DNA from: an uncultured Flavobacterium sp.
GTDB lineage: Bacteria > Bacteroidota > Bacteroidia > Flavobacteriales > Flavobacteriaceae
Direction of reading: 5' to 3'
Length of the DNA stretch: 64,000 nt
Assembly (NCBI RefSeq): GCF_963422545.1
Contig: NZ_OY730238.1
Coordinates: forward strand, 248,001 to 312,000
This document shows, piece by piece, positions 30,935-40,085 of this stretch (position 1 is its first letter; every line of letters starts with the position of its first letter). The position numbers and the translations under genes were made by a program. The notes beneath the pieces are model-generated. The model saw only the letters and a program-made list of their open reading frames with translations. It did no database searches and was not told the DNA's origin.

Positions 30935-32509
30935 ATGAAAAAAATATTCTTCCTACTAATTACAGGACTAACTGTCAGCGTCTCACACTCCCAAGAAGTA
31001 TCTGATGCTATTCGCTATGCACAAGACAACATAACCGGAACAGCAAGATTTAGAGCCATGAGCGGTGCTTTTGGAGCTGTTGGAGGGGATTTATCTTCTA
31101 TAACTGTCAATCCTGCGGGATCTGCCATATTCAACAATAATCAGGTTGGAATAACTTTTAGTAATCAATCTACAAAAAACAACTCTAACTATTTTGGCAC
31201 TCAAACCAATGACAAAGACAATTCATTTATATTGAACCAAGCTGGTGGTGTTTTTATTTTTCACGATCACAACCCAAATAACAATTGGAACAAAATTGCT
31301 ATTGGAGCAACTTATGAAAACACAAAAAACTTCAATAACAGTGTTTTTTCAGCAGGAACGAATCCGACAAACTCTATAGACAAATATTTTTTAGATTATG
31401 CGAATTATGGTAATGGAAAGACTCCTGTGCCACAGGAATTTGTCAATTTAGCTAATAATGAATCAATAACTGACTTATATCGTTTTCTAGGATCAAATCT
31501 ACCCAATGGGCAATATCCAAGACTGTCAGGTTTCTCTGCCCAACAAGCAATGCTGGGCTATCAAGGATTTGTAATAAACGCTGCTGATCAAAATAATCCT
31601 AACAGCACTTACACAACTAATGTTCCTACCGGTGGCAATTACTATCAGGAAAACGAAATTCATACGAGCGGCTACAACAGTAAAGCAAGCTTTAATATTT
31701 CAATGTCATATAAAGACAGACTATATTTAGGAGCAAACCTAAATGTTCATATTCTTGACTACAGAAGATCATCAAGTTTTTACGAAGACAATAGTAACCC
31801 ACTTGAACCAACTGAAACCATCTCAAAATTACGTTTCAATAATGACTTATATACTTACGGAAATGGTTTTTCTTTTCAACTAGGTGCCATTGCTAAAGTT
31901 ACCGAAGCATTCAGACTTGGTTTAGCTTATGAGTCAAACACCTGGTATGAACTCTATGACGAACTTTCTCAAAGTTTAAACACAACAAGACAAGCTAACG
32001 GAGGTCAACCTATTAACAAAGCCGTAAATCCAAATGTTGTAAATGTTTATGAAGCTTACACTTTACAAACTCCAGGAAAAACAACTTTTAGCGCTGCTTA
32101 TGTATTTGGAAAATCAGGTTTAATTAGTGTTGATTATGCTATTAAAGATTACGGAAACACCAAATTCAAACCTACAAGTGATTTTAGAGGCGTTAACAGC
32201 GACATCAGTAATCAATTAACCAGTAATGAAGAATTAAGAGTTGGTGCAGAATACAAAATAAATCAATTGAGTCTTCGTGGAGGTTACCGTTTTGAAGGAA
32301 GTCCGTATAAAAACAAAACAACAATTGGAGACTTAACCAGCTACTCTGGAGGTTTAGGATATAATTTTGGAGCTACTAAATTAGATTTAGCATATTCTTA
32401 TATGGAAAGAAAATCAAATCAGGGATTTTTTGACAGAGGATTTACAGATGGCGCGAACATTACTTCGAGACTAAACAATGTAACACTTACTTTATTATTT
32501 GAATTGTAA
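30935..32509 (+). CDS. Outer membrane protein, OmpP1/FadL/TodX-type transporter
   Basis: A 524-aa outer-membrane beta-barrel with signal peptide (cleavage near SVSHSQ). The start EVSDAIRYAQDNITGTARFRAMSGAFGAVGGDLSSITVNPAGSAIF is the hallmark of the Bacteroidota FadL/OmpP1 group: the conserved NPAG sequence belongs to the N-terminal hatch. The C-terminal strand ends in LTLLFEL. Family members take up hydrophobic molecules such as fatty acids; annotation as hemin receptor is common but unsupported. A terminator-like hairpin follows at 32532-32568. Confidence 0.85.
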   Translation: MKKIFFLLITGLTVSVSHSQEVSDAIRYAQDNITGTARFRAMSGAFGAVGGDLSSITVNPAGSAIFNNNQVGITFSNQSTKNNSNYFGTQTNDKDNSFILNQAGGVFIFHDHNPNNNWNKIAIGATYENTKNFNNSVFSAGTNPTNSIDKYFLDYANYGNGKTPVPQEFVNLANNESITDLYRFLGSNLPNGQYPRLSGFSAQQAMLGYQGFVINAADQNNPNSTYTTNVPTGGNYYQENEIHTSGYNSKASFNISMSYKDRLYLGANLNVHILDYRRSSSFYEDNSNPLEPTETISKLRFNNDLYTYGNGFSFQLGAIAKVTEAFRLGLAYESNTWYELYDELSQSLNTTRQANGGQPINKAVNPNVVNVYEAYTLQTPGKTTFSAAYVFGKSGLISVDYAIKDYGNTKFKPTSDFRGVNSDISNQLTSNEELRVGAEYKINQLSLRGGYRFEGSPYKNKTTIGDLTSYSGGLGYNFGATKLDLAYSYMERKSNQGFFDRGFTDGANITSRLNNVTLTLLFEL

Positions 32510-32531
32510 TTAAGAATAAATAGATGCATGG

Positions 32532-32568
32532 AAATTTCCGTCAGGTGTTACTTGGCGGATTTTTTTTT
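32532..32568 (+). terminator. Terminator of the porin gene
   Basis: An imperfect stem (CCGTCA with TTGGCGG) and a run of nine T follow the stop codon by about 25 bases. Confidence 0.65.
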
Positions 32569-32570
32569 AG

Positions 32571-32660
32571 CCCTGATGGGAGTGACATCCTTTTTATCCG
32601 CCGCAGCGGATGAAAAGATATAACGAACAGGCAGTCCCGATAGCTATCGGGAAGCTTCAT
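32571..32660. repeat. Dispersed palindromic element with TCCCGATAGCTATCGGGA
   Basis: The block begins AGCCCTGATGGGAGTGACAT, contains ATCCGCCGCAGCGGAT (32596-32611) and the perfect 18-base palindrome TCCCGATAGCTATCGGGA (32635-32652). A related block starts at 53970 (AGCCCTGATAGAAGTGG). This is a typical intergenic repeat type of Flavobacteria. Confidence 0.7.
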
Positions 32661-32710
32661 AAAAAACATCTAAAAGAAACGGAAACAAGCGGTGTTTGAA
32701 TAAAAAAGTG

Positions 32711-32718
32711 TAATTTTG
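32711..32718 (+). promoter_or_regulatory. -7 box of the rimO promoter
   Basis: TAATTTTG fits TAnnTTTG and lies 19 bases before the rimO ATG. The only TTTG nearby (32695) is too close to be a standard -33 box. Confidence 0.4.
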
Positions 32719-32737
32719 CACTCCAATTTATAAAAGT

Positions 32738-34051
32738 ATGAGAACCAAGTCTTTAAAAAAGAACAAAATTAACGTAATCACTCTTGGGTGTTCGAAAAAT
32801 GTATATGACAGTGAAGTGTTGATGGGACAACTTCGTGCAAACGGAAAAGAAGTTCAACATGAGGCACCAGCTGCAGAGGAAGGAAACATTATCGTAATCA
32901 ACACTTGTGGTTTTATTGACAATGCTAAAGCGGAATCAGTAAATATGATTTTGGAATACGCAGATAAAAAAGACAAAGGATTAGTTGATAAGGTTTTTGT
33001 TACAGGATGTTTATCTGAACGTTACAGACCAGATTTAGAAAAAGAAATCCCAAATGTAGATCAGTATTTTGGTACAACTGAATTACCTCAATTATTGAAA
33101 GCATTAGGTGCTGATTATAAACATGAATTATTAGGAGAGCGTTTGACTACAACTCCTAAAAATTATGCTTACTTAAAAATTGCTGAAGGTTGCGACAGAC
33201 CTTGTAGTTTTTGTGCAATTCCGTTAATGAGAGGTTCTCACGTTTCGCAACCAATTGAAAAACTGGTTAAAGAAGCGCAAGGCTTAGCTAAAAATGGGGT
33301 TAAAGAGTTAATCTTAATCGCTCAGGATTTAACTTATTATGGTCTTGACATTTATAAAAAGAGAAATCTTGCTGAACTTCTTGAAGAATTAGCAAAAGTA
33401 GAAGGTATCGAATGGATTCGTTTGCATTATGCCTACCCTACCGGTTTCCCAATGGATGTTCTGGAATTAATGAAACGTGAACCTAAAATCTGTAATTATA
33501 TAGATATTCCATTGCAGCATATTTCTGATTCTATTTTGAAATCTATGCGTCGTGGTACTACTCAGGCTAAAACGACTCAATTATTGAAAGATTTTAGAGC
33601 TGCAGTTCCGGGAATGGCAATTAGAACTACTTTGATTGTTGGATATCCGGGTGAAACTCAGGAAGATTTTGAAATTTTGAAAGATTTCGTTCAGGAAATG
33701 AAATTTGACAGAATGGGATGTTTCGCTTATTCTCATGAAGAAAATACTCATGCTTATTTGTTGGAAGATGATGTTCCGGCTGATGTTAAACAAGCGAGAG
33801 CAAACGAAATCATGGAATTACAATCTCAAATTTCATGGGATTTAAATCAGGAAAAAGTAGGACAAGTATACAAATGTATTATTGACAGAAAAGAAGGTGC
33901 TCATTTTGTAGGTAGAACTGAGTTTGATAGTCCGGATGTTGATAACGAAGTTTTGATCGACGCATCGAAACATTATGTAAAAACTGGCGAATTTGTTAAT
34001 ATACGAATAATTGAGGCTACAGAATTTGATTTATACGGAGAACCTGCTTAA
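32738..34051 (+). CDS. rimO: Ribosomal protein S12 methylthiotransferase RimO
   Basis: A 437-aa radical-SAM enzyme that adds a methylthio group to an aspartate of ribosomal protein S12. The N-terminal UPF0004 domain supplies one iron-sulfur cluster (Cys18, Cys57, Cys91), the radical-SAM motif CDRPCSFC gives Cys152, Cys156 and Cys159, and a TRAM domain forms the C-terminus (GQVYKCIIDRKEGAHFVGRTEFDSPDVD). The start context ITLGCSKNVYDSE and the PLMRG after the radical-SAM cysteines distinguish RimO from MiaB. Full length. Confidence 0.96.
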   Translation: MRTKSLKKNKINVITLGCSKNVYDSEVLMGQLRANGKEVQHEAPAAEEGNIIVINTCGFIDNAKAESVNMILEYADKKDKGLVDKVFVTGCLSERYRPDLEKEIPNVDQYFGTTELPQLLKALGADYKHELLGERLTTTPKNYAYLKIAEGCDRPCSFCAIPLMRGSHVSQPIEKLVKEAQGLAKNGVKELILIAQDLTYYGLDIYKKRNLAELLEELAKVEGIEWIRLHYAYPTGFPMDVLELMKREPKICNYIDIPLQHISDSILKSMRRGTTQAKTTQLLKDFRAAVPGMAIRTTLIVGYPGETQEDFEILKDFVQEMKFDRMGCFAYSHEENTHAYLLEDDVPADVKQARANEIMELQSQISWDLNQEKVGQVYKCIIDRKEGAHFVGRTEFDSPDVDNEVLIDASKHYVKTGEFVNIRIIEATEFDLYGEPA

Positions 34052-34093
34052 ATTTACGCTAAACAATTATCAATTTTAGATAAAAACATTATT

Positions 34094-34660
34094 ATGAAAC
34101 TTATACAATCTTTTTTCCTTTTGGTTTTTACCATATTCTGTTTCAATTCTGTTTCCGCTCAATACGGAAATGGATATAATAATGGTTACGGAGGTGGCGG
34201 TTATGGTGGTGGCGGTTATGGCGGCGGCGGTTACGGAAGAAGCGGAATGAACAGAAGTATGGTTCCGGGGCAGCAGTCACAAGGACAAAGTAAACCTAAA
34301 GAAATTCCTGTAGAAGAAACGGCTGGTAAAATTGTAGAACAAATGAAACCGGAAGTAAATCTTGATGAACTTCAAGTAATTGCAATTACAAACGTTTTCA
34401 CAGACAGTTTAAGAGAACAAGGAATTCTTTTGAAAAATGAGAGCAGTAGTCAGGATCAAAAAATTGAACAAATTAAAGCTCTAAGAGAAAGTACTACTAA
34501 AAAAGTAACGGCATTTTTAAACCCTGACCAAATAGAAAAGTACACTGCTTTTATGGCTAATTTTAAAGAAGTCAAAAAAACAAAATCAAAAAAGAAAAAA
34601 GATACTAAAGACGCAAAAGAAGTTAAAGAAGATACGGAAGCAACAAAAATTGAAGAATAA
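34094..34660 (+). CDS. Secreted Gly-rich protein with lysine-rich tail
   Basis: A 188-aa protein with a signal peptide (cleavage after FNSVSAQ), a Gly/Tyr repeat (YGGGGYGGGGYGGGGYG, residues about 30-48), a soluble helical middle (about 70-155: NLDELQVIAITNVFTDSLREQ, IEQIKALRESTTKKVTAFLNPDQIEKY) and a KKTKSKKKKDTKDAKE tail. The helical part resembles Spy/CpxP-like or LTXXQ-type periplasmic proteins in length and in the LNPDQIEKY phrase (compare LTPEQ). I would not assign a function. It starts 43 bases after rimO, followed at once by the amidase gene, so a common transcript is likely. Confidence 0.7.
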   Translation: MKLIQSFFLLVFTIFCFNSVSAQYGNGYNNGYGGGGYGGGGYGGGGYGRSGMNRSMVPGQQSQGQSKPKEIPVEETAGKIVEQMKPEVNLDELQVIAITNVFTDSLREQGILLKNESSSQDQKIEQIKALRESTTKKVTAFLNPDQIEKYTAFMANFKEVKKTKSKKKKDTKDAKEVKEDTEATKIEE

Positions 34661-34694
34661 TTGTTTGAACCTCATCTTAAAAATCTAAGTAAAC

Positions 34695-35600
34695 ATGTCA
34701 AAAAAACATTTTTGTTACCTGATTTTAGCAATTATTATTACTTCTTGCTCTACAAATCCTTATAAAAAAACTGAAAAAGTTTACGATCAACAGCTTAAAA
34801 CTTTAGAAAATCAAATTACAAGCAAAGATCCGCAACCAATTCCATCAGTAAGTCCTGTTATTATTGACACTACTTATGCGCAGCAACTTGGTATTGTAAA
34901 AGATACGCTTTCAAAAACAGGATCAACGGCTTTGCTAAACGGCATAAATACGGAATGGATAGGAACGGTAAATTTTAACTTAAGAAAACCTAGTTTTATT
35001 ATCCTGCACCATACTGCACAAGATTCTATACAACAAACTATTAAGACTTTTACCAAGATTAAAACTCAGGTAAGTGCTCATTATGTGATCTCTGAAAATG
35101 GAAAAGTGGTTCAGATGTTGAATGACTATTTAAGAGCCTGGCACGCTGGCGCATCTACTTGGGGAAAAAATACTGATTTAAATTCTTGTTCTATTGGGAT
35201 TGAGCTTGACAATAATGGATTCAAACCTTTTACTGAAGCACAAATTAGCAGTTTGGTTGCGCTTTTGACAAAATTGAAAAAGGACTACAATATCCCGACA
35301 CAAAACATTATAGGTCATTCGGATATTGCTCCGGGCAGAAAACAAGATCCAAGCGCTTTATTTCCATGGAAAACTCTTGCTGAGAAAGGATTTGGAATCT
35401 GGCCAGACGAAGTTCTTGAAGAAGCTCCATTTGACTTTAAAATTGAACCGGCTTTGAGAATTATTGGTTATAACACTAAAAATCTTTCGGCTGCTATTAT
35501 GGCATTCAAATTACATTATATTCAAACTGATGTAACATCTGTTTTAGATCGAAAAACAATTGATACCATTTACTCGATTTACAAGAAACAAATTCAGTAA
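34695..35600 (+). CDS. N-acetylmuramoyl-L-alanine amidase, lipoprotein
   Basis: A 301-aa zinc amidase of the AmpD/Amidase_2 type that cuts the bond between MurNAc and the stem peptide. The signal ends in IIITSC (lipid on Cys18). The catalytic domain covers about residues 90-230: ILHHTAQD gives the first zinc histidine, AHYVISENGKVVQML and WHAGASTWG the core, GIELDNNG the catalytic Glu region, and GHSDIAPGRKQDPSALFPW the second His and Asp. A C-terminal helical peptidoglycan-binding-like region (residues about 245-295) completes it. It probably acts in the periplasm in wall turnover. A terminator follows. Confidence 0.92.
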   Translation: MSKKHFCYLILAIIITSCSTNPYKKTEKVYDQQLKTLENQITSKDPQPIPSVSPVIIDTTYAQQLGIVKDTLSKTGSTALLNGINTEWIGTVNFNLRKPSFIILHHTAQDSIQQTIKTFTKIKTQVSAHYVISENGKVVQMLNDYLRAWHAGASTWGKNTDLNSCSIGIELDNNGFKPFTEAQISSLVALLTKLKKDYNIPTQNIIGHSDIAPGRKQDPSALFPWKTLAEKGFGIWPDEVLEEAPFDFKIEPALRIIGYNTKNLSAAIMAFKLHYIQTDVTSVLDRKTIDTIYSIYKKQIQ

Positions 35601-35622
35601 AATAGCTGACATAAAATATAAC

Positions 35623-35660
35623 AAACGCATTTTTGGATTTCCGGAAATGCGTTTTTTTTA
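35623..35660 (+). terminator. Terminator of the amidase gene
   Basis: AAACGCATTT pairs with AAATGCGTTT and is followed by a T-run, 20 bases beyond the stop codon. Confidence 0.8.
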
Positions 35661-35749
35661 TACCTAATTCTTGTTTTATTTACGTGTAAACAATAGTCTA
35701 TAATTATAAAAGAGGTGCTGCTGTACATTCTACGGGTTGTAATAAGGTT

Positions 35750-35864
35750 GCCACGAATTGCACAAATTTTCTCGAATTTGTTTCATGTAAATTTAGATGT
35801 AGCTTATAAAATGAGTTTATAGAATGAGCATAAAAAATTTGTGAAAATTCGTGCAATTCGTGGC
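35750..35864. repeat. Inverted repeat, GCCACGAATT family
   Basis: GCCACGAATTGCACAAATTT at 35750 pairs with AATTCGTGCAATTCGTGGC ending at 35864, with a few mismatches and a 55-base loop. Confidence 0.8.
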
Positions 35865-35997
35865 TAAAAAAATCTTTTTAAATCATTAAAATCTGTGGCA
35901 AAAAAAAAGATGCACTGCAGTGCATCTCTACGCAATACTCATTTTATAGTATGCATCTAAACTTTGCTTAAAAAAATTAAATAATTCAAATAAAAAA

Positions 35998-36040
35998 GCT
36001 GCCGAAACATTAATATATCTCGACAGCTCCAAAAAAAAAA
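35998..36040 (-). terminator. Terminator of the BBP2 porin gene
   Basis: On the minus strand a stem AGCTGTCGAG with CTCGGCAGCT-like pairing is followed by a T-run. It lies just after the stop at 36059. Confidence 0.55.
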
Positions 36041-36058
36041 AAATATCAATCTTTATCT

Positions 36059-37132
36059 CTAGAAAGAGTATGTTGTAGCAATTAACCCGAAGAATGATCC
36101 TCCTGTTGGGTTAGCATCTTTGTCCAGAAAAACATCTTCTGATGCTGCATCGTATCTAAGCTCAGGAATTATTGTTAGTTTTCCAACTTTATAATTTAAT
36201 GAAACTGTGTTTGCAAAAACATTTGTTCCTGCAACTGTTCCTAAACTTGCTGCCGCATCTTTTGCATCAAAATATTCCATTCTGTATGCTAAACTCAAAG
36301 ACGGTTTGAAGGTATAATTAGCATATCCAACTAATGAAAACCACTCTCCATCATCTGCACTTGAAATATCATTTTTAGTTTTAGCATAGGTTGCATTAAA
36401 TCCAAGTGCAAAGTTATCACTTAATGTTTTTGAAGCAACTAAATCAAACTGCGTTTTGTTATCTAATGATGACGGATTACTACTGCCTGATGTAAAATTC
36501 AAGTAAGCACTTCCTGTTTCTCCCACATACCCAACTTGTCCTATATATGTTTTTTGATTAGAATGTGCATCCATTGCTGATTTAAAATCAGTAGGATTTG
36601 TGACACCAAACATAGCGGTAAATTTTCCTGATGTATATTGTGCTTTTACCCCCGTATTAAAGAACGGTCCGTATGAAAATGCATAAGACATACTGTAGTT
36701 TTTATTTCCTATAGCGTCTACCACTTCATAGCCAATGTGTGTCCCGAAACTACCCGCTACTACTTTAAATTTATCCGTAATTTGATAGGTAAAGAACATT
36801 TGTTTAATTAAAAATTTTGAATAAATATCTTTATCTGTTGTTTCATTGTATGAAAATTCACCTGCTCTTTTTCCGAATCCTAAGTCTACAAAAACAGACG
36901 CTTTCCCAAAAGTATGACCGGCCTGAACTGAAGCCATTCCTAATTCAAATGAATCCTGAGAGTTGGTAAAGCTCGTCAATCCGTTCATTTGTTTAGAAAA
37001 ATCATATTTATAATAAGCATCTGCTGATCCGCTCCAGGTTGTTGCTGGCGAAACTTTAGTTTCAGTATCATCTTGGGCGAAAGCAAAAGAGCTGGTTAAC
37101 ATCGCGGCAAAAATGTGTAATACTTTTTTCAT
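36059..37132 (-). CDS. Outer membrane beta-barrel porin, BBP2-like
   Basis: A 357-aa outer-membrane protein with signal peptide (cleavage after SFAFAQ). The mature part is built of short amphipathic beta-strands with aromatic residues, starts ATTWSGSADAYYKYDF and ends FFGLIATTYSF; this fits the putative beta-barrel porin-2 (BBP2) family. In related genomes such porins often stand next to nitrogen or ammonium transport genes, but no such partner is seen here. It is isolated by 458 bases downstream and 612 bases upstream. Substrate unknown. It is not obviously part of the mannan locus that begins at 37745. Confidence 0.75.
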   Translation of the reverse strand: MKKVLHIFAAMLTSSFAFAQDDTETKVSPATTWSGSADAYYKYDFSKQMNGLTSFTNSQDSFELGMASVQAGHTFGKASVFVDLGFGKRAGEFSYNETTDKDIYSKFLIKQMFFTYQITDKFKVVAGSFGTHIGYEVVDAIGNKNYSMSYAFSYGPFFNTGVKAQYTSGKFTAMFGVTNPTDFKSAMDAHSNQKTYIGQVGYVGETGSAYLNFTSGSSNPSSLDNKTQFDLVASKTLSDNFALGFNATYAKTKNDISSADDGEWFSLVGYANYTFKPSLSLAYRMEYFDAKDAAASLGTVAGTNVFANTVSLNYKVGKLTIIPELRYDAASEDVFLDKDANPTGGSFFGLIATTYSF

Positions 37133-37744
37133 GTTTTAATTGGTTTTTAGTTATTAATTGATTTTGGTTAGTTAATCTTTTATATATCTATTTTATAGTA
37201 TAAGTCATTTCAAAAACCTCTTATTCTCCCCTAAAACCTCTTCATTTTCATTAGCGAATTTATTAACTTTTGTATCAGTAGAAGAATCGAAATCTATTTT
37301 TTTGATGTTTTCCGGAAAGAATTACGGATTACAAAAATTAATTTATCAATAATCGTGATTTGACATTAATACCGATTTATTTTTGAAAATTTAATAACCC
37401 ATTTTTACGCAAACAAGACACAAAAAACACCATTACACCAAAAATACTTATAAAAAAATTTAAAAAATCAAACCAAAAACAAATACTAAAAACAAATACC
37501 CCTATAAAAAACAGGGGTACTAAAATTTAAAACAAAAAAGCAATCAGAAATGAGTTCCTATAAAAAAATATCAAACCCAAAAACAGACTCGTAAAAATTC
37601 CTACAAAAATAACACCCTAAAAACCTTCAAAACAACTCTAAACACTGGTTTAAATTTTGAATTCACAAACATCAGGTTTTACAATTAAAAACAAAAAAGC
37701 CTGTTCAGGATTTGAACAGGCTTTACTATCAATTATAACTAATG
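37133..37744. other. Long AT-rich intergenic region
   Basis: These 612 bases lie upstream of the porin gene and downstream of the GH5 gene. They are very A-rich on the plus strand, contain no open frame worth calling and no known riboswitch or RNA that I recognise. The only clear element is the terminator at 37697-37724. Confidence 0.6.
37692..37724 (-). terminator. Terminator at end of the SusCD/GH27/GH5 operon
   Basis: AAAGCCTGTTCA pairs with the inverted copy TTGAACAGGCTTT around a short loop; on the minus strand a T-run follows. It lies about 20 bases after the GH5 stop and closes the minus-strand arm of the mannan locus. Confidence 0.85.
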
Positions 37745-38710
37745 TTATTCTTGCGTATTGTATTTTCTTAAAAACTCACGAACCTTAATTCCGGATTCTT
37801 TCAAATCCTCGTCTTTCCATTTTCCTTCAGATTTTGCAGATTTCTTTAAAATAGAGCAAGTTTCATCTTTATCAGAAACAGACCAGGTTATCCAACTTAA
37901 CTTTTGTGTTTCCATCCAATCGATATATTCCTGCCATGCTTTCAGATTTAATGGTCCATCACCTGAAGCTTCCATTCCGGCAGATTCAGAAACAAATATT
38001 GGCAAACCGCTTTTTATAGCAACATCTACTCTATCTCTCAGTTCTTTTTTGTGTGTGGCTGCATAAAAATGCATGGTATACATTATATTATCATATCCTC
38101 GGATTGGATCTTCTGCAGCAAGATCTACATCCTGATCCCAATGCGGAGAACCAACCAAAATAATATTATTTGGATCATTTTCTCTAATCACCTTTATTAC
38201 TTCTTCGGCGTAAGCCTTAACTTCTGACCAGGATTCGTGATCAGGCTCATTAAAAACCTCATATATAATGTTTGGATATTTTGAATACTTTTTTGACATT
38301 TCACCAAAAAAATCTTTAGCTTCATCAAGATTAATATTGTGACTGTGCCAATCAATTATTACATATATATCTGATTTTATTGCTCCTTTAATAACAGCTT
38401 CTATTTTTTCTTTTGAGAATTGTGGTTCTTTCAAATAATTCCATTCTCCTATTTCGATTCCCATTGCGGCGCGTACTACATTGCAATTAAAATCTTTTTT
38501 CAGCCAACTAACCGCTTTCTCGTTATAAAATCTGGGCCACATACTATGCCAGCCAAAACTCATTCCTCTCAACACGATCGGATTATTATTTTTATCTACT
38601 AACTGAGTTCCGCGAACACTAAGCTGACCGTGATGCTGCACAAATTGAGCTTGCGAAAAACCAAACGTCAATAATAAGGCAATAGTGAAAAATTTAGTTT
38701 TTGATTTCAT
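37745..38710 (-). CDS. Glycoside hydrolase family 5 endo-glycanase (GH5_2-like)
   Basis: A 321-aa secreted GH5 enzyme (signal cleaved after GFSQAQ). Family 5 features: VLRGMSFGWHSMWPRFY at the N-terminus, IDWHSH (residues 119-124), the acid/base Glu155 in FNEPDHE, MHFYAATH, and the nucleophile Glu242 in VSESAG. The overall pattern is closest to subfamily 2 (endo-beta-1,4-glucanases). In this locus it would cut glucose-containing stretches of glucomannan in the periplasm (inference). It is the last gene of the minus-strand operon, 11 bases after the GH27 gene, and a terminator follows. Confidence 0.9.
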   Translation of the reverse strand: MKSKTKFFTIALLLTFGFSQAQFVQHHGQLSVRGTQLVDKNNNPIVLRGMSFGWHSMWPRFYNEKAVSWLKKDFNCNVVRAAMGIEIGEWNYLKEPQFSKEKIEAVIKGAIKSDIYVIIDWHSHNINLDEAKDFFGEMSKKYSKYPNIIYEVFNEPDHESWSEVKAYAEEVIKVIRENDPNNIILVGSPHWDQDVDLAAEDPIRGYDNIMYTMHFYAATHKKELRDRVDVAIKSGLPIFVSESAGMEASGDGPLNLKAWQEYIDWMETQKLSWITWSVSDKDETCSILKKSAKSEGKWKDEDLKESGIKVREFLRKYNTQE

Positions 38711-38721
38711 ATCAAATCAGT

Positions 38722-39957
38722 TTAAGGAATTAATCGTAGTGTAATAATATCGTGTGAAGCAATATCGGCAACAAAATTCTTTTTTGTATTTCCTACTTCT
38801 TTATTTTTCCAAAGATCTTTTAATTTGAAAATTGATTTATTAAAATCGGCTTCATAACCAAAATCAGCATCTTTGATAGTATTCTTTTTCCAATCGAAAT
38901 TAATCCTTTTAGTCGTATCGCTTCTATTTAAAAAGGTAATAGCCCAATTTCCGTCTGATAAAGGTTTTACCCAAACTTCTAATCCATCTTCTACAGCATA
39001 TTTAAAACCCTGAATCCCCAGTTTATCCTGATTAACCGCAATTAATGCAGCATTGGTTAAAATCGCTACTGTTTCTTTTGACATTTTTCTAAAATCATTT
39101 CCGGCAATTAAAGGTGATGCCATCATGGACCACATTGTAAAATGGGCTTTATCTTCAGTATTTGTCATTCCGTCACCAACTTCCATCATGTCAAAATCAT
39201 TCCAATGATCCGGACCTGAATATTTACGGATATCTTTACGCATTTCGATAATTTTCATAAATCCCCAAGACGACCAATTTCCTTCTTCGTGTTTAAACTC
39301 ACAATCAAAACAAGGATAAATATCACCGGAAATTCTCCATAAATTTCCAACTGGCTTTCCCCATTCCCAAGGTTTATTATCTCCCCATTCGCAAAGACTA
39401 AAAACAATAGGTTTCCCAGCGGTTTTTAAGGCATTACTCATTGTTGAATATGCTTCTTTGGCGGTAATTCCTTGTGTATTACACCAATCATATTTTAAGA
39501 AATCAATACCCAATTTAGCATAAAAACGAGCATCCTGAAACTCATAACCACGTGTTCCCGGATAACCGGCACAGGTTTGTGTTCCTGCACAGTTGTACAA
39601 ACCAAATTTTAAACCTTTAATGTGTACATAATCAATTACAGCTTTCATTCCGTTTGGAAATTTAACCGGATCCGGAACTAAATCTCCATTAGTATCGCGT
39701 TCTCTCGCCATCCAGCCATCATCTAATACTATATAGTTATATCCGGCAGCGGCCATTCCTGATGAAACCATAATATCAGCCGTTTCTTTTACTAGTTTTT
39801 CATCGATATTGGTTTCGAATGTATTCCAGGAATTCCAGCCCATTGGTGGAGTCATCGCCAAACCTTCAAATTTTCCTGCTGCCTGTATATGTGTGTTCCC
39901 TTGGCTAAAGCCGAAACCCGATATACTCAAAGCAAATATTAAAATGACTTTTTTCAT
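38722..39957 (-). CDS. GH27 alpha-galactosidase
   Basis: A 411-aa secreted alpha-galactosidase (signal near FGFSQG) that removes alpha-1,6-galactose side chains of galactomannan. Family 27 signatures: LAMTPPMGWNSWNTF (residues about 33-47), the substrate-binding LDDGW (78-82), the nucleophile Asp157 in KYDWCN and the acid/base Asp256 in HWNDFDMMEVG. A C-terminal beta-sandwich of about 90 residues is present. Position between the SusE-like binding protein and GH5 ties it to the mannan locus. Removal of galactose would have to precede the final attack on the mannan chain. Confidence 0.93.
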   Translation of the reverse strand: MKKVILIFALSISGFGFSQGNTHIQAAGKFEGLAMTPPMGWNSWNTFETNIDEKLVKETADIMVSSGMAAAGYNYIVLDDGWMARERDTNGDLVPDPVKFPNGMKAVIDYVHIKGLKFGLYNCAGTQTCAGYPGTRGYEFQDARFYAKLGIDFLKYDWCNTQGITAKEAYSTMSNALKTAGKPIVFSLCEWGDNKPWEWGKPVGNLWRISGDIYPCFDCEFKHEEGNWSSWGFMKIIEMRKDIRKYSGPDHWNDFDMMEVGDGMTNTEDKAHFTMWSMMASPLIAGNDFRKMSKETVAILTNAALIAVNQDKLGIQGFKYAVEDGLEVWVKPLSDGNWAITFLNRSDTTKRINFDWKKNTIKDADFGYEADFNKSIFKLKDLWKNKEVGNTKKNFVADIASHDIITLRLIP

Positions 39958-40085
39958 TATTTTAATTTTAATTATAACCTTGTTGAGGGCAATTAATTTT
40001 CATAAATTACTTATACTAAAAAAGTATCCCCTAATTGAGTAGATTAGGGAATACTTAAACAAAACTCAAAACAAATAATTCCTTT

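Larger units (their letters stand above)
35601..36058. other. Intergenic region with hairpins
   Basis: No gene is visible in these 458 bases. They hold the amidase terminator (35623-35658), an inverted repeat of the GCCACGAATT family (35750-35864), a small palindrome AGATGCACTGCAGTGCATCT (35909-35928), and a hairpin ending the minus-strand porin gene (35998-36033). Confidence 0.65.
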
